A stretch of 64,000 nt of DNA from Achromobacter sp. Marseille-Q4962 (GCF_943737005.1 NZ_CALSFU010000012.1:1-64000); one strand, 5' to 3'. Counted from the stretch's first letter, positions 27,544 to 39,629 are shown. Translations and numbers: made by a program. Notes: a model not told the origin generated them from the sequence alone.

Positions 27544-28256
27544 AAGCGGTGCAGCGCTTCTTCGACGTCGGCGCGAAAGCGCGCCAGCGCGAGCGTGTCG
27601 CGCGGCGGCGGCTGCAGGGCCTGCCAGAGGAAATCGGTGAGCTGGTCGGCCGTGGCCGCCACGTCCACGCGCCGCTCGCGCAGGATCGCGTCCCAGAGCA
27701 CGTGCTCCATGGGGCCGTACACCGACGAGCGCAGCAGCCGCAGGGGCATGTCGCGGCGGATCTGCCCTTCGGCCTGGCCCTGGGCCAGGATGCGCATGAG
27801 CGGGGCGGTGTAGCGCCGCTGCAGCTGGGCGTAGATGTCGGCGAATTCGTCGTCGCGCGCGCGGCCTTCCGACAGGATGAACGCGCACAGGCCCGGCCCC
27901 TCCGCCAGCAGGTGGCGCAAGTGGGCGTGCACCAGGTAGCGCAGCCGGGCGCGCGTGCCCTGCACACGCGGCAGGTCGTCTTCGACCTTGGCGATGATCT
28001 CGTCGTACCAGTCGCTGATGACGCGCACGCAGAGTTCGCGCTTGCCGCCGAAGTACGTGAAGATGGTGGCTTCGGACACGCCCAGCCGCTGCGCGATCTC
28101 GGTGGTGGTGCCGGCCTGGAAGCCGGCTTCGGCGAATACCTGGCGGGCGGTGCGCAGGATGTCGCGGATGCGCTGCTCGGACTTGGCGCTGGCGGGCGCG
28201 CGGCGCATCGGGGTGCGGGGCGGCGGGGCGGCGGATTTTTCCATGCGTGGATGCAT
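27507..28256 (-). CDS. TetR/AcrR-family regulator
   Basis: A 249-residue TetR-type repressor. The helix-turn-helix occupies about residues 25-75 (EQRIRDILRTARQVFAEAGFQAGTTTEIAQRLGVSEATIFTYFGGKREL), preceded by a Pro/Ala/Arg-rich N-terminal arm. The rest is the ligand-binding helical domain. ATG codons at 28256 and 28244 are both possible starts. It is divergent from an acyl-CoA synthetase gene and convergent with the SDR, so control of fatty-acyl-type catabolism is likely. Confidence 0.9.
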   Translation of the reverse strand: MHPRMEKSAAPPPRTPMRRAPASAKSEQRIRDILRTARQVFAEAGFQAGTTTEIAQRLGVSEATIFTYFGGKRELCVRVISDWYDEIIAKVEDDLPRVQGTRARLRYLVHAHLRHLLAEGPGLCAFILSEGRARDDEFADIYAQLQRRYTAPLMRILAQGQAEGQIRRDMPLRLLRSSVYGPMEHVLWDAILRERRVDVAATADQLTDFLWQALQPPPRDTLALARFRADVEEALHRFHASENSDGGAY

Positions 28257-28354
28257 TGGTGCGGGAAAGGCGGGGCTTATTATTGGACTGCGGCGTCCAT
28301 GGCGGCAAGCCGGCCTTCCGCTGATTTTTCATAACGACGATACGAGACAAGATC

Positions 28355-29983
28355 ATGCTGTCCAGAGCGCAATCCTACACAACCCTGGTTTCCGGATTCC
28401 GTTGGGAGGTTCCGCAACGGTACAACATCGGCGTGGACGTCTGCGCCAAATGGGCCGACGGCAGCGGACGGCTGGCCCTCATCTACGAGAAGAGCGACGG
28501 TTCCCAGGCGCGCTACAGTTTCGACGACATCCACGAGCAGTCCAATCGCCTGGCCCGCAGCCTGGAGCGCAATGGCGTGCGGCGCGGCGACCGGGTGGCG
28601 GTGTACCTGCCGCAGGCCCCCGAAACCGCCGTGACGCACATCGCCGTCTACAAGATGGGCGCGGTGGCCGTGCCGCTCTTCACCCTGTTCGGCGTGGACG
28701 CCATTCAGTACCGGCTGCAGAACAGCGGCGCGGCCGCGCTGGTGACGGACGCCGAGGGCGTGCGCCGGCTGGCGCAGATCCGCGACAGCCTGCCCGACCT
28801 CAAGGTGGTGTACTGCGTGGACGGGCCGGTTGCCGGCGGCCAGGCGCTGTCGTTCCACGACGCGCTGGCCGCCGAAAGCGGCGATTACACCGCCGTCGAC
28901 ACCGCGGCCGACGACCCGGCCGTCATCATCTACACCTCGGGCACCACGGGCAAGCCCAAGGGCGCGCTGCACGCGCACCGCGTGTTGCTCGGCCACCTGC
29001 CGGGGGTGGAGATGTCGCACGAGTTCTTTCCCGAGCACGCCCGCCTCATGTGGACGCCCGCCGACTGGGCATGGATCGGCGGCTTGCTGGACGTGCTGCT
29101 GCCGTCCTGGCACCACGGCGTGCCGGTGCTGGCGCGGCGCTTCGAGAAGTTCGACGGCGAGTCCGCCTTCGACCTGATGGCGCGCCATGGCGTCACCCAC
29201 ACCTTCCTGCCGCCCACGGCCCTGAAGATGATGCGCGCTTCGGCGCCGCCGGCGGCCGGCAGCCTCGGCCTGCGCTCGGTGGCCAGCGGCGGCGAGTCGC
29301 TGGGCGCGGAACTCATCGACTGGGGGCGGCGCGTGCTGGGCGTGACCATCAACGAGTTCTACGGGCAGACCGAGTGCAACATGCTGGTGTCTTCGTGCTC
29401 GTCGCTGTTCGAGCCGCGCATCGGCTCCATCGGCCGCGCGGTGCCCGGCCACCGCGTGGACATCGTGGACGACGCGGGCCGCCTCCTGCCCGACGGCGAA
29501 GAGGGCAACATCGGCGTGCTGCGGCCCGATCCGGTCATGTTCCTCGGATACTGGAACAACCCCGAGGCCACCCGGGAAAAGTTCGCGGGCGAGTACCTGC
29601 TGACCGGCGACCAGGGCGTGCGCGACGCCGACGGGTTCATCCGCTTCGTGGGCCGCAAGGACGACGTGATCACCAGCGCGGGCTACCGCATCGGCCCGGC
29701 GCCGATCGAAGACTGCCTCATTTCGCATCCGGCGGTGCGGATGGCCGCGGTGGTGGGCATGCCGGATGCGCAGCGCACGGAGATCGTGGCCGCCTTCGTC
29801 GTGCTCAACGACGGCTACGAGGGCAGCGACGAGCTGGCCCGCGCGCTGCAGGATCACGTGCGCACCCGGCTGGCGGCGCACGAGTATCCGCGCCTCATCC
29901 GGTTTGTAACCAGTTTGCCCACCACGGCCACCGGAAAGATCATCCGCAAGGCGCTGCGCGATGCCAGCGCCGGCCAGGGCTGA
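28355..29983 (+). CDS. Acyl-CoA synthetase (AMP-forming), acetyl/medium-chain type
   Basis: A 542-residue adenylate-forming ligase. Signature IIYTSGTTGKPKGALHAHRV is near residue 190, followed by WTPADWAWIGGLLDVLLPSW (an acetyl/propionyl/medium-chain ACS hallmark), NEFYGQTECN, YLLTGDQG, GRKDDVITSAGYRIGPAPIED, and catalytic Lys in TATGKIIRKALR. It activates a short or medium carboxylic acid with CoA and ATP. It is divergent from the TetR regulator and close to the SDR and enoyl-CoA hydratase genes, forming a local acyl-CoA degradation cluster. Confidence 0.92.
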   Translation: MLSRAQSYTTLVSGFRWEVPQRYNIGVDVCAKWADGSGRLALIYEKSDGSQARYSFDDIHEQSNRLARSLERNGVRRGDRVAVYLPQAPETAVTHIAVYKMGAVAVPLFTLFGVDAIQYRLQNSGAAALVTDAEGVRRLAQIRDSLPDLKVVYCVDGPVAGGQALSFHDALAAESGDYTAVDTAADDPAVIIYTSGTTGKPKGALHAHRVLLGHLPGVEMSHEFFPEHARLMWTPADWAWIGGLLDVLLPSWHHGVPVLARRFEKFDGESAFDLMARHGVTHTFLPPTALKMMRASAPPAAGSLGLRSVASGGESLGAELIDWGRRVLGVTINEFYGQTECNMLVSSCSSLFEPRIGSIGRAVPGHRVDIVDDAGRLLPDGEEGNIGVLRPDPVMFLGYWNNPEATREKFAGEYLLTGDQGVRDADGFIRFVGRKDDVITSAGYRIGPAPIEDCLISHPAVRMAAVVGMPDAQRTEIVAAFVVLNDGYEGSDELARALQDHVRTRLAAHEYPRLIRFVTSLPTTATGKIIRKALRDASAGQG

Positions 29984-30042
29984 CGGCGCGCACGCCCCGC
30001 GGGGCCGTCTCAACCCGTGACAAACTCCCCCATAAGGATGGG

Positions 30043-30073
30043 TTGACGGGCAGCCCTGCGCTGCCGGTATGAT
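30043..30073 (+). promoter_or_regulatory. Possible promoter of pckG
   Basis: TTGACG (30043-30048) and TATGAT (30068-30073) separated by 19 bases, about 75 bases before the pckG ATG. The spacing is long by two bases, so the assignment is tentative. Confidence 0.3.
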
Positions 30074-30146
30074 GGCCTCACACACGATGCGGCCGCCTCC
30101 GGTTGGGGGCCGCATCATCCCTATTCTTTGTATGGAGACAGGTCCG

Positions 30147-32003
<1,857 letters not shown>

Positions 32004-32005
32004 GG

Positions 32006-32533
32006 GTGGACGCGCCGCCCTCCCGCGGCGCGGTCCAGGGCTTCGCTCCCGTGGCCGCGCCGGATGCGCGGATCCTGGTGCTGGGGTCCATGCCCGGGGT
32101 CGCGTCGCTGCGGCGCGCGCAGTACTACGCGCATCCGCGCAATGCGTTCTGGCCCATCGCGGCGGACGCGCTGGGCTTCGATGCCGCGCTGCATTACGAC
32201 GCCCGGCTGCGGGCGCTGCGGGCGGCCGGCGTGGCGTTGTGGGACGTGCTTGCCGGCTGCGTGCGCCCCGGCAGCCTGGACGCCGACATCCGCCGCGAGG
32301 GCCTGGCGCCCAATGATTTTCCGGCGTTTCTGGCGGCGCATGCCGGCATACGGCGCATCTGCTTCAACGGAGCCAAGGCGGCGGCGCTTTTCGCGCGGCA
32401 TGTGCGGCCCGCGCTGCCGCCGCGGGCGCAGGCCCTGGAATTCGTGGCGCTGCCGTCCACCAGTCCGGCGCATGCGGCCATGCCTTACGAAGAAAAACGC
32501 CGGCGCTGGCGCGAGGCGCTGACCGGCGTCTGA
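32006..32533 (+). CDS. DNA-deoxyinosine glycosylase (HDG, UDG superfamily)
   Basis: A 175-residue member of the hypoxanthine-DNA glycosylase branch of the uracil-DNA glycosylase fold. It shows LVLGSMPGVASLRRAQYYAHPRNAFWP, the characteristic first motif and water-activating region, then ICFNGAKAAALF and the closing LPSTSPAHAAMPYEEKRRRW. It should excise deaminated adenine (hypoxanthine) from DNA. The GTG at 32006 is used because an ATG occurs only within the first motif. It starts two bases after pckG stops, so the repair gene probably rides on the pckG transcript. Confidence 0.85.
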   Translation: MDAPPSRGAVQGFAPVAAPDARILVLGSMPGVASLRRAQYYAHPRNAFWPIAADALGFDAALHYDARLRALRAAGVALWDVLAGCVRPGSLDADIRREGLAPNDFPAFLAAHAGIRRICFNGAKAAALFARHVRPALPPRAQALEFVALPSTSPAHAAMPYEEKRRRWREALTGV

Positions 32534-32616
32534 GCCGGCCCGGGCGGGCCTCGGCAGGCCCGGGAAACGGACCCGGCAAGGCCGCGGCGCAGGGCTGCGG
32601 GCGTTTCCCGGCGGCC

Positions 32617-33936
32617 CTAGCGCGCGCCCGCGCCTTCGGCGGGGCCTGCCTTCAGTTCCAGCCCCTCGGCGGGCACCGGCACGTTTTCCACGATGCCCGC
32701 CAGGTCGCCCGGCTGCGCCATGGCGTTGCCGCTGCGGCTCACGCGGATCTCCACGTCGACCCGCTGGGCGCCGGACAGCCGCGCCTGCGGCGACATCGCC
32801 AGGCTGTCGTCCAGCACGAAGTCGCGCGGCAGGTCCGCCGCGCGCAGCCGCAGCACGGCCAGCGGCATGCGGGATCCCCCGGCCGGGCGGGCGAGAATGA
32901 ATACCGTATCGTCCGGCCGGACCCGCGCGGCGGCGGCGGGCGCGATGCTCGCGCGCCCCGCGATGCGGGCGGCGGCGCCCGGGCGGGCCGGGGAGGCGGA
33001 ACCGGTGCCGGTCCCGGCGTTGGCGGCGGCCGGGCCTTCGGCCCTGGCAGCGGCTTCGCGCGCGGGCAGCGGTCGCGCCATCGGGTCCGGGCCGGCGGCG
33101 GCCCTGGCCCGGGCGATGTTGGACTCGATCTGGCGGCTGGCTTCGGAGCCGGGCGGCAGCTGGGGGCGCAGGCGTTCCCAGTAGGCCAGCGCCTCGACCG
33201 GATCGCCGCGGCGCAGCGCCATCATGCCCGCCAGGGCGAGCGCCTTGGGCTGGTCGGGCTGCGCGGCGAGCGCCTGCGCCACCGCGGCCACCGACTCGGC
33301 GTCGGGCTGGCCGCCCTGTTGCGACAGCCTGGCATCGGCCAGGTCCGCCAGCACCGCGGGCTGGCCCGGCACCAGGCGCAGCACTTCGCGGTAGGCGGCC
33401 ACCGCGTCGCCGTAGCGTCCCAGGGTTTCGTACGAGCGGGCCAGCGTGTACCAGCCGTCGGCGTCGTCCGGCGCGGCGCGCAGGCGCCGCGCCAGCGCGA
33501 AGATGGCGAGGTCCATGTCGTCTTCGGAGCCGGCGTGGGCGGGCGCGCCCTGGGCCGCGGCGGCGCTGGCGGCCGCGCGCGGGTTGCCCAGCTTGCCATA
33601 GAGCAGCGCGGCCGCCAGGGGCAGGCCCAGCGCCAGCGCGCAGGCGGCGGCCAGGCTGGCCCGGCGGCCGGCCGGGCCGCCGCCGGGGGCGTCGCGCCGG
33701 GCCATGTCCTGCAGCAGGTCGCGCTGCAGTTCTTCTTCGGCGCGCATGTGCGCGTCCGCGCTGAGCGCGCCTTGCTGCCGGTCGCGCCGCAGTTGTTCGC
33801 GCTGGGCCGCATAAAAAGCCCGCAGGCTGTCGGCGGAGCGGGGGCCCGCGGGCGGCCCGCGGCGCAACAGCGGCACGATGAGACAGCACAGGCTGCCCAG
33901 CAGCAGGGCCACGACGGCAAGCCAGAGCGCGTTCAT
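32617..33936 (-). CDS. ccmI: Cytochrome c biogenesis protein CcmI
   Basis: Apocytochrome chaperone of the System I haem-ligation machinery. The 439-residue protein begins with a transmembrane helix and a cytoplasmic loop with ADSLRAFYAAQREQLRRDRQ, then a second helix near residue 95, then periplasmic TPR repeats (DADGWYTLARSYETLGRYGDAVAAYREVLRL). The C-terminal domain after the Pro/Ala linker binds apocytochrome in characterised members. Its ATG overlaps the ccmH stop (ATGA). It is the last gene of the nap-ccm run. Confidence 0.93.
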   Translation of the reverse strand: MNALWLAVVALLLGSLCCLIVPLLRRGPPAGPRSADSLRAFYAAQREQLRRDRQQGALSADAHMRAEEELQRDLLQDMARRDAPGGGPAGRRASLAAACALALGLPLAAALLYGKLGNPRAAASAAAAQGAPAHAGSEDDMDLAIFALARRLRAAPDDADGWYTLARSYETLGRYGDAVAAYREVLRLVPGQPAVLADLADARLSQQGGQPDAESVAAVAQALAAQPDQPKALALAGMMALRRGDPVEALAYWERLRPQLPPGSEASRQIESNIARARAAAGPDPMARPLPAREAAARAEGPAAANAGTGTGSASPARPGAAARIAGRASIAPAAAARVRPDDTVFILARPAGGSRMPLAVLRLRAADLPRDFVLDDSLAMSPQARLSGAQRVDVEIRVSRSGNAMAQPGDLAGIVENVPVPAEGLELKAGPAEGAGAR

Positions 33937-34385
33937 GGGCCGGAATCCAGGTAGCGGGCGGCGCGCGCCCGTTCGTCGGCGGTGAGCGGCGCGCGCGAGG
34001 CCGGCCGGCGCGCCACGGCGCGCCACAGCGCCGCCAGGCCCAGCGCCAGCAGGGCGAAGGGGCCGATCCACAGGAGCCAGGTCAGGGGCTTGAACGGCGG
34101 GTCGTAGCGCACGAAATCGCCGTAGCGCGCCTGGAAGAAGCGCATGATCTCCTCATCGCTGCGGCCCTGCGCGAGCTGGTCGCGGATGATCCGGCGCATG
34201 TCGCGCGCCAGCGGCGCGTTCGATTCGGCCAGGGTCTGGTTCTGGCACACCATGCAGCGCAGGCCGTGCGCGAGCCGGTCGGCCCGTTCGCGCAGCGCGG
34301 CGTCGGCCGGCGCGCCGGGGGCCGCGGGCGCGGGCGAGGGGCCGAACAGCGCCAGGCAGAGCAGCAGGGCGGGCCAGGTTTTCAT
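33933..34385 (-). CDS. ccmH: Cytochrome c maturation thiol-disulfide protein CcmH
   Basis: A 150-residue membrane-anchored periplasmic protein that reduces or holds the cysteines of apocytochrome c. After a signal peptide (to about residue 22) comes the signature LRCMVCQNQTLAES with redox pair Cys44-Cys47, then the three-helix domain and a C-terminal transmembrane helix WLLWIGPFALLALGLAALW. CcmH and CcmI are separate here, unlike the E. coli fusion. Both ends overlap neighbours by four bases. Confidence 0.95.
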   Translation of the reverse strand: MKTWPALLLCLALFGPSPAPAAPGAPADAALRERADRLAHGLRCMVCQNQTLAESNAPLARDMRRIIRDQLAQGRSDEEIMRFFQARYGDFVRYDPPFKPLTWLLWIGPFALLALGLAALWRAVARRPASRAPLTADERARAARYLDSGP

Positions 34386-34903
34386 CGCAGCGCCTCTATT
34401 ATCGGCAGCAGGCGCTTTTCCCAGATGCCGGGCGTGATGACGCCGAGCTGCTTGTAGCGGATGCGGCCGTTGCCGTCGATGAGAAAGGTTTCCGGCACGC
34501 CATACACGCCGTACTCGATGCCGACCCGGCCGTCGGTGTCGCTGGCCGAGGCGCGGTAGGGGTTGCCGTTGCGCCGCAGCCATTCGGCCGCGGCCCGGGG
34601 GTCGTCCTTGTAGTTCAGGCCGTAGATGGGAATGCCGGCGCGCTGGCCGAGGTCGCGCAGCACGGGCAGTTCCTGGCGGCAGGGTTCGCACCACGAGGCC
34701 CATACATTGAGCAGCCACACCTGTCCGCGCAGGGACTGCACCTCCAGCCGCTGTTCCGGGGCCTGCAGCAAGGGCAGCCCGATGGGCGGGGCGGGGTGGT
34801 CGATGAGCGCGGAGGGCACCGCGCGCGGATCGCGCGACAGGCCCATGCCCAGCAGCAGCGCCAGGGCCAGGAACACGGCCAGGGGCAGCAGGGTGCGGCG
34901 CAT
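34382..34903 (-). CDS. ccmG: Thiol:disulfide interchange protein CcmG/DsbE
   Basis: A 173-residue membrane-tethered periplasmic thioredoxin that keeps apocytochrome CxxCH cysteines reduced. N-terminal anchor helix at about 5-22, then the thioredoxin fold with WASWCEPCRQELP (Cys72, Cys75) and the acidic insertion and cis-Pro region YGVYGVPETFLID. WCEPC is the typical CcmG active site. Start and stop overlap ccmF and ccmH (ATGA and ATCA-type junctions), so it belongs to the same message. Confidence 0.96.
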   Translation of the reverse strand: MRRTLLPLAVFLALALLLGMGLSRDPRAVPSALIDHPAPPIGLPLLQAPEQRLEVQSLRGQVWLLNVWASWCEPCRQELPVLRDLGQRAGIPIYGLNYKDDPRAAAEWLRRNGNPYRASASDTDGRVGIEYGVYGVPETFLIDGNGRIRYKQLGVITPGIWEKRLLPIIEALR

Positions 34904-36909
34904 CAGCCGCCCTCCCGCGCCGAGGCCGGCAGCGAGGCCGGGCGCAGGCGCTGCGATGCGTCGGCCGCGCGGGCCTGCCGGTAGCGCCGGTCGGCGGCGG
35001 CCAGCACGCCGCCCGCGGCCATCAACAGGCAGCCGCCCCAGATCCAGGCCATGAAAGGCTTGACCTGGATGCGCACGGTCCAGGCTTGCGCGCCCACCGG
35101 CTCGCCCAGCGCCACGAACAGGTCGCGCGTGAAGCCGCTGTCGATGCCGGCCTGGCTGAGCGCCATGTTCTGCACCGTGTAGAGGCGTTTCTCGGGGTAG
35201 AGCGTGACCGCCGGCCGGCCGTCGCGCGTGACGCGGAACACGGCGCGCTGGGCGCTGTAGTTGGGGCCGGCGGCCGGCCCCACGCTTTCGAAGAGATAGC
35301 GGTAGCCGCCGGCCTGCGCGCTTGCGCCGATTTCCAGCTTGAGTTCCTGCCGGTCCTCGTAGCCGTTGGCGAGCGTGACGCCGGCGATGAACACGCCCAC
35401 CCCCGCATGGGCCAGCAGCATGCCGTACCAGGCGCGCGGCTGGCGGCGCAGCCGCAGCGCCCAGCGTCCGTCGCCGTCGGTGAGCCGTTGCCAGGCATGC
35501 GTCCAGGCGCTGGCGACGGACCACGCCGCCAGCCACAGGCCCAGCACGATGGGCAGCGAGGCGTGCCAGGCGCGGCCCGGCAGCGCGAAAGGCAGCAGCA
35601 GGGCCGTGGCCAGGCTGACGGCGAAGGCGATGCGCAGGCGCTGCGCGAGTTCGGGCACGTGCGCCTGCTTCCAGCGCGCCACCGGCCCCACGCCCATGAG
35701 GAAAACGGCCGGCGTCATGAGGGGCACGAACACGGCCTCGAAATAGGGCGGCCCGATGGATATCTTGCCCAGCTCCAGCACGTCGAGCACCACCGGGTAC
35801 AGGGTGCCCAGCAGCACCGACGCGGCCGCCACCGTCAGCACCACGTTGTTGACCAGCAGCAGCGATTCGCGCGACAGCACGGCAAAACCGCCGCCCAGCC
35901 CGACCGTGGGCGCGCGCCAGGCGTACAGCGCCAGCGAGCCGCCCACCGCCACGGTCATGAAGCCCAGGATGTACAGCCCGCGTCCCGGATCCACGGCGAA
36001 GGCGTGCACCGAGGTCAGCACGCCCGAGCGGACCAGGAAGGTGCCCAGCAGGCTCAACGAAAAGGCGCAGATGGCCAGCAGCACGGTCCAGCTCCGGAAG
36101 GCGCCGCGCCGCTCGGTGACGATGAGCGAATGGATGAGCGCGGTGCCGGCCAGCCAGGGCATGAAAGAGGCGTTTTCCACCGGATCCCAGAACCACCATC
36201 CGCCCCAGCCCAGCACGTAGTAGGCCCAGGCGCTGCCCAGCAGGATGCCCAGCGTCAGGAAGGTCCAGGCCGCCAGCGTCCAGGGACGCACCCAGCGCGC
36301 CCAGAGTGCGTCCAGCTCGCCCGAGAGCAGCGCGGCGATGGCGAAAGCAAACGCCACGGAAAAACCCACATAACCCATGTACAGCATGGGCGGATGCACG
36401 ATCATGCCCGGATCCTGCAGCAGGGGGTTCAGATCGCGCCCGGCCATGGCCGGCGGCACCAGGCGCTCGAACGGGTTGGAAAGAAAGAGCAGGAAGAGCA
36501 GGAATCCCACGCTGATCCAGCCCATCACGGCCAGCACACGGGCGGCGAAGGCCGGCGGCAGGCCGCGGCTGCACAACGCTACCGCGAGGGTCCAGGCCGA
36601 CAGCAGCAACAGCCACAGCAGCACCGAGCCCTCGTGTCCGCCCCAGACCGCGGCAAAACGGTACGCGGCGGGCAGGTCGGCATGCGAATTCGCGGCCACG
36701 TAGACCACCGAATAGTCGTTGTCCAGAAAGCTCCAGGCCAGGCAGCCGAAGGCCAGGGCCACCAGCAGGAACTGCCCGGCGGCGGCGGGCCGCGCGACGT
36801 TCATGCCGGGCGCCCAGCCCGCCGCCGCGCCCGCGAGCGGCAGCACGCCCTGGGCCAGCGCCACCAGCAGGGCCAGGATGAGGCTGAAAAGCCCGATCTC
36901 GGGAATCAT
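34903..36909 (-). CDS. ccmF: Haem lyase subunit CcmF
   Basis: Large polytopic membrane protein that ligates haem from holo-CcmE to apocytochrome c. The 668 residues begin [17 protein letters not shown], and the WWD motif that holds haem is seen as [19 protein letters not shown] near residue 250. Additional conserved signatures include [14 protein letters not shown] and the C-terminal [19 protein letters not shown] periplasmic region. Many helices precede and follow. It overlaps ccmE at its start and ccmG at its stop. Confidence 0.96.
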   Translation of the reverse strand: MIPEIGLFSLILALLVALAQGVLPLAGAAAGWAPGMNVARPAAAGQFLLVALAFGCLAWSFLDNDYSVVYVAANSHADLPAAYRFAAVWGGHEGSVLLWLLLLSAWTLAVALCSRGLPPAFAARVLAVMGWISVGFLLFLLFLSNPFERLVPPAMAGRDLNPLLQDPGMIVHPPMLYMGYVGFSVAFAFAIAALLSGELDALWARWVRPWTLAAWTFLTLGILLGSAWAYYVLGWGGWWFWDPVENASFMPWLAGTALIHSLIVTERRGAFRSWTVLLAICAFSLSLLGTFLVRSGVLTSVHAFAVDPGRGLYILGFMTVAVGGSLALYAWRAPTVGLGGGFAVLSRESLLLVNNVVLTVAAASVLLGTLYPVVLDVLELGKISIGPPYFEAVFVPLMTPAVFLMGVGPVARWKQAHVPELAQRLRIAFAVSLATALLLPFALPGRAWHASLPIVLGLWLAAWSVASAWTHAWQRLTDGDGRWALRLRRQPRAWYGMLLAHAGVGVFIAGVTLANGYEDRQELKLEIGASAQAGGYRYLFESVGPAAGPNYSAQRAVFRVTRDGRPAVTLYPEKRLYTVQNMALSQAGIDSGFTRDLFVALGEPVGAQAWTVRIQVKPFMAWIWGGCLLMAAGGVLAAADRRYRQARAADASQRLRPASLPASAREGG

Positions 36910-37406
36910 CGGGCCTCTCCTGGCCGCGGGCCGGGCGCCGAGGCCCGCCGTACCGCGTCGGCGGCCTGGGGCGGCATGTAGTTTTCGTCGTGCTTGGCCA
37001 GCACCTCGGTGGCGCGGAACACGCCGTCGGGCTCCAGCCGGCCCGCCACCACCACGCCCTTGCCCTCGCGGAACAGGTCCGGCAGCAGGCCCTGGTAGCG
37101 CACCGGCACCGCGTGCGCCGTATCGGTGACCACGAAGCGCAGCGTGACGCCGTCGGCCTCGCGCCGCAGCGAGCCGCGTTCCACCAGGCCGCCCAGGCGG
37201 TAGCTGCCGCTCTGGGGCGCTTCGCGCGCCGCCACCTGGCTGGGGCTGAAGAAGAAGACCAGGTTCGATTGCAGCGCGTTGAGCACCAGGGCGACAGCCA
37301 GGGCCAGCAGGCCCAGTCCGCCCGCCAGCGCGAGCGCGCGCCGCGCGCGCGGGCTCATCGGAGCTTCGCCGCGCCGCGCGTTCCCCGGCGGCCGGGCGAG
37401 GCTCAT
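36906..37406 (-). CDS. ccmE: Periplasmic haem chaperone CcmE
   Basis: A 166-residue membrane-anchored protein that carries haem covalently to CcmF. A single N-terminal helix (about 22-45) precedes an OB-fold beta barrel; the haem-binding His139 is in [12 protein letters not shown], the invariant HxxxY motif. The strand [12 protein letters not shown] is also typical. The ATG at 37406 forms an ATGA junction with ccmD; an internal ATG at 37358 (MSPRARR) would also keep the full anchor and domain. Confidence 0.95.
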   Translation of the reverse strand: MSLARPPGNARRGEAPMSPRARRALALAGGLGLLALAVALVLNALQSNLVFFFSPSQVAAREAPQSGSYRLGGLVERGSLRREADGVTLRFVVTDTAHAVPVRYQGLLPDLFREGKGVVVAGRLEPDGVFRATEVLAKHDENYMPPQAADAVRRASAPGPRPGEAR

Positions 37407-37567
37407 GATGGTTCTCCCGCGCGCCGGCGGGAACCGGCGCGCCGGCGGCGCCGGCCCGCGCGCCACAGCATCCATGCCTCCAGCCCCAGCAGGGCCAGGA
37501 AGACGCCATAGGCTCCCAGGAGGTAAGGGCCGTGGCCGCCCGGCGAGAACAGCGCGTCCCAGCTCAT
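37403..37567 (-). CDS. ccmD: Haem exporter accessory protein CcmD
   Basis: A 54-residue single-helix membrane protein that releases holo-CcmE from the CcmABC complex. The pattern [25 protein letters not shown] followed by an Arg-rich cytoplasmic tail is standard for CcmD. It is found inside a longer frame; the ATG at 37567 gives a normal-length product and a four-base overlap with ccmC, as at the other junctions. Confidence 0.9.
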   Translation of the reverse strand: MSWDALFSPGGHGPYLLGAYGVFLALLGLEAWMLWRAGRRRRRAGSRRRAGEPS

Positions 37568-38328
37568 GGCCGCTCCCGCGCCGCCGGGGGGTCGCGCCGG
37601 GCGATCAGGGTTCTGGCCCGCGCCAGCGCCGCCGCGGCGCTGTACAGCCAGCACGCGGCCAGCATCAGCAGCGTGGCCGCGAGCATGATGCGCGTCATGC
37701 TGGGGGCGCTGTCCAGGCGGATGGACGCGCCCTGGTGCAGCGTGCTCCACCACTGCACCGAGAAATAGATGATGGGGATGTTGACGACGCCGGCCAGCGC
37801 CAGAATGGCGCCGCCGCGGTCGGCGCGCGCCTCGTCGTCCGCGGCCGCGGCCTGCAAGGCCATGAAGCCCAGGTACAGGAACAGCAGGATCAGTTCGGAA
37901 GTCAGGCGCGCGTCCCACACCCACCACGTGCCCCAGGTGGGTTTGCCCCAGAGCGCGCCGGTCCAGAGCGTGAGAAAGGTGAAGAGCGCGCCCGTGGGCG
38001 CCAGCGCGCGCATCATCACGAACGACAGCCGGGTATGGAACACCAGGCCCAGCGCGCCGTACAGCGCCGTCAGCACGTAGAGGAACATCGACATCCAGGC
38101 CGCCGGGACGTGGATGAACAGAATGCGGTAGACCTCGCCCTGCTGGCTGTCCACCGGCGCCACCGCCAGCCCCAGATACAGGCCCGCCACGGCCAGCACG
38201 GCCGCTGCCGCGGCGAACCGCCGCGCCAGCCGGCCGGCCAGCGGATAGAAGTGGACGGGGGAGGCATAGCGCAGCCAGCGGCCGGAGGCGGAAGCGCGGG
38301 ATTGCGGCAGGGCGGGATGTTTCTGCAT
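37564..38328 (-). CDS. ccmC: Haem handling protein CcmC
   Basis: A 254-residue six-helix inner-membrane protein that loads haem onto CcmE. The tryptophan-rich WWD motif is [20 protein letters not shown], and the two conserved periplasmic His-containing helices are present ([12 protein letters not shown]). It begins MQKHPALPQ at 38328, eight bases after the ccmB stop, and overlaps ccmD by four bases. Confidence 0.95.
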   Translation of the reverse strand: MQKHPALPQSRASASGRWLRYASPVHFYPLAGRLARRFAAAAAVLAVAGLYLGLAVAPVDSQQGEVYRILFIHVPAAWMSMFLYVLTALYGALGLVFHTRLSFVMMRALAPTGALFTFLTLWTGALWGKPTWGTWWVWDARLTSELILLFLYLGFMALQAAAADDEARADRGGAILALAGVVNIPIIYFSVQWWSTLHQGASIRLDSAPSMTRIMLAATLLMLAACWLYSAAAALARARTLIARRDPPAARERP

Positions 38329-38335
38329 GCGCGCC

Positions 38336-39001
38336 TCAGTCCAGCGCCACGCGCAGCGCGGCCGCCGCGCTCCAGGGGCAGAGCAGGATCGCCAGGCACA
38401 GGAACGCGCCCAGCAGGGACAACTGCGGCCCGGCGCCCAGGCCCGCGCTGGTGGCCGAGACGGCGCCGCTGCCGAAGATCAGCACGGGCGCGTACAGGGG
38501 CAGCACCAGCAGCGGCAGCAGCGCGCCGCCGCGCAGGCCGAGCGTAAGCGCCGCGCCCAGGCCGCCGATGAGCGCGAGCGTGGGCGTGCCCAGCAGCAGG
38601 GACAGGGCCAGCACCGCCAGCGCGGACGGCGGCAGGCCGAACTGCAGGGCCACCACGGGGCTGGCGAGCACCAGGGGCAGGCATGCGCTGAGCCAGTTGG
38701 CCGCCAGCTTCACGCCCACCAGGAGCGGCAGGGGCAGGGGCGAGAGCAGCCATTGCTCCAGCGCGCCGCTGTCGTGGTCCTGCGCGAAGGGCCGCTGCAG
38801 CGTGAGCAGAATGCCCAGCAGCGCGCAGACCCAGAGCACGCCCGGGCCGATGGCGGCCAGGCGTTGCGGGTCGGGGCCCACGGCCAGCGGAAACAGGCTC
38901 GCGGCCACCACGAAGAACAGCGCGGCCCCCAGCGTTTCCGCGGGCCGTCTCCAGGACAGTCGGATTTCACGCAGCGTGAGCTGCGACAGCGTGGCCAGCA
39001 T
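38336..39001 (-). CDS. ccmB: Haem exporter membrane subunit CcmB
   Basis: A 221-residue six-helix membrane partner of the CcmA ATPase in the complex that frees holo-CcmE. Family signatures include QPFAQDHDSGALEQWLLSPLPLP near residue 65 and LALIGGLGAALTLGLRGGALLPLLVLPLYAPVLIFG in the second half. It overlaps the ccmA gene by 35 bases. Confidence 0.94.
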   Translation of the reverse strand: MLATLSQLTLREIRLSWRRPAETLGAALFFVVAASLFPLAVGPDPQRLAAIGPGVLWVCALLGILLTLQRPFAQDHDSGALEQWLLSPLPLPLLVGVKLAANWLSACLPLVLASPVVALQFGLPPSALAVLALSLLLGTPTLALIGGLGAALTLGLRGGALLPLLVLPLYAPVLIFGSGAVSATSAGLGAGPQLSLLGAFLCLAILLCPWSAAAALRVALD

Positions 39002-39629
39002 CCGGTTCGTCCATGTCCAGGGTTTGCGCGCCGGCGGCGGCCAGCCTGTGCGAGGCCAGCACCGCCACGCCGCCTTCGGCGCGGTGCGCGGCCAGCGCCG
39101 CGTCCAGCAGCGCCAGGCCGTCGGCGTCCAGGCCGGCGTCGGGTTCGTCGAGCAGCCACAGCGGTTTGCCGCTGCCGGCGATGGCCGCCAGCGCCAGCCG
39201 GCGCCGCTGTCCCTGCGACAGCCTGCCGGCCGGCAGGTCTGCGCAGGCCGCCAGCCGCCAGCGTTCCAGCGCCGCCTCCAGCCGCGCGGCGGGCAGCGGC
39301 GCGCCGGCCACGTGCAGCGCGCAGGCGAGGTTCTCGCGCGCGCTCAATTCGGGGCTGAGGCCGTTGGCGTGCGCCAGATAGGCCATCTGCGCGCGGTAGG
39401 CGCCCGCTTCGCGGGCCGTGTCCAGGCCGCGCCAGCGCAGGCTGCCCTGCGCGGGCCGCAGCAGCCCGGCCAGGGTGCGCAGCAGGCTGGTCTTGCCGCT
39501 GCCGTTGGGGCCGCGCACCAGCAGCAGCTGGCCGCCGGGCAGCTCGAAGTCCAGCGCGCGGCCGCAGCCGCGCCGGCAGCGCAGCCCGCGCGCCGCCAGC
39601 AGGGGCGGGCCGGCCTCAATGGGGCGCAT
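38967..39629 (-). CDS. ccmA: Haem exporter ATP-binding protein CcmA
   Basis: A 220-residue ABC ATPase. Walker A is GPNGSGKT (40-47), the signature is [12 protein letters not shown], and Walker B is [12 protein letters not shown], all intact. It drives release of haem-loaded CcmE with CcmB, CcmC and CcmD. The first 14 bases overlap the end of napC, so the cytochrome maturation genes are translationally tied to the nitrate reductase genes. Confidence 0.95.
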   Translation of the reverse strand: MRPIEAGPPLLAARGLRCRRGCGRALDFELPGGQLLLVRGPNGSGKTSLLRTLAGLLRPAQGSLRWRGLDTAREAGAYRAQMAYLAHANGLSPELSARENLACALHVAGAPLPAARLEAALERWRLAACADLPAGRLSQGQRRRLALAAIAGSGKPLWLLDEPDAGLDADGLALLDAALAAHRAEGGVAVLASHRLAAAGAQTLDMDEPDAGHAVAAHAA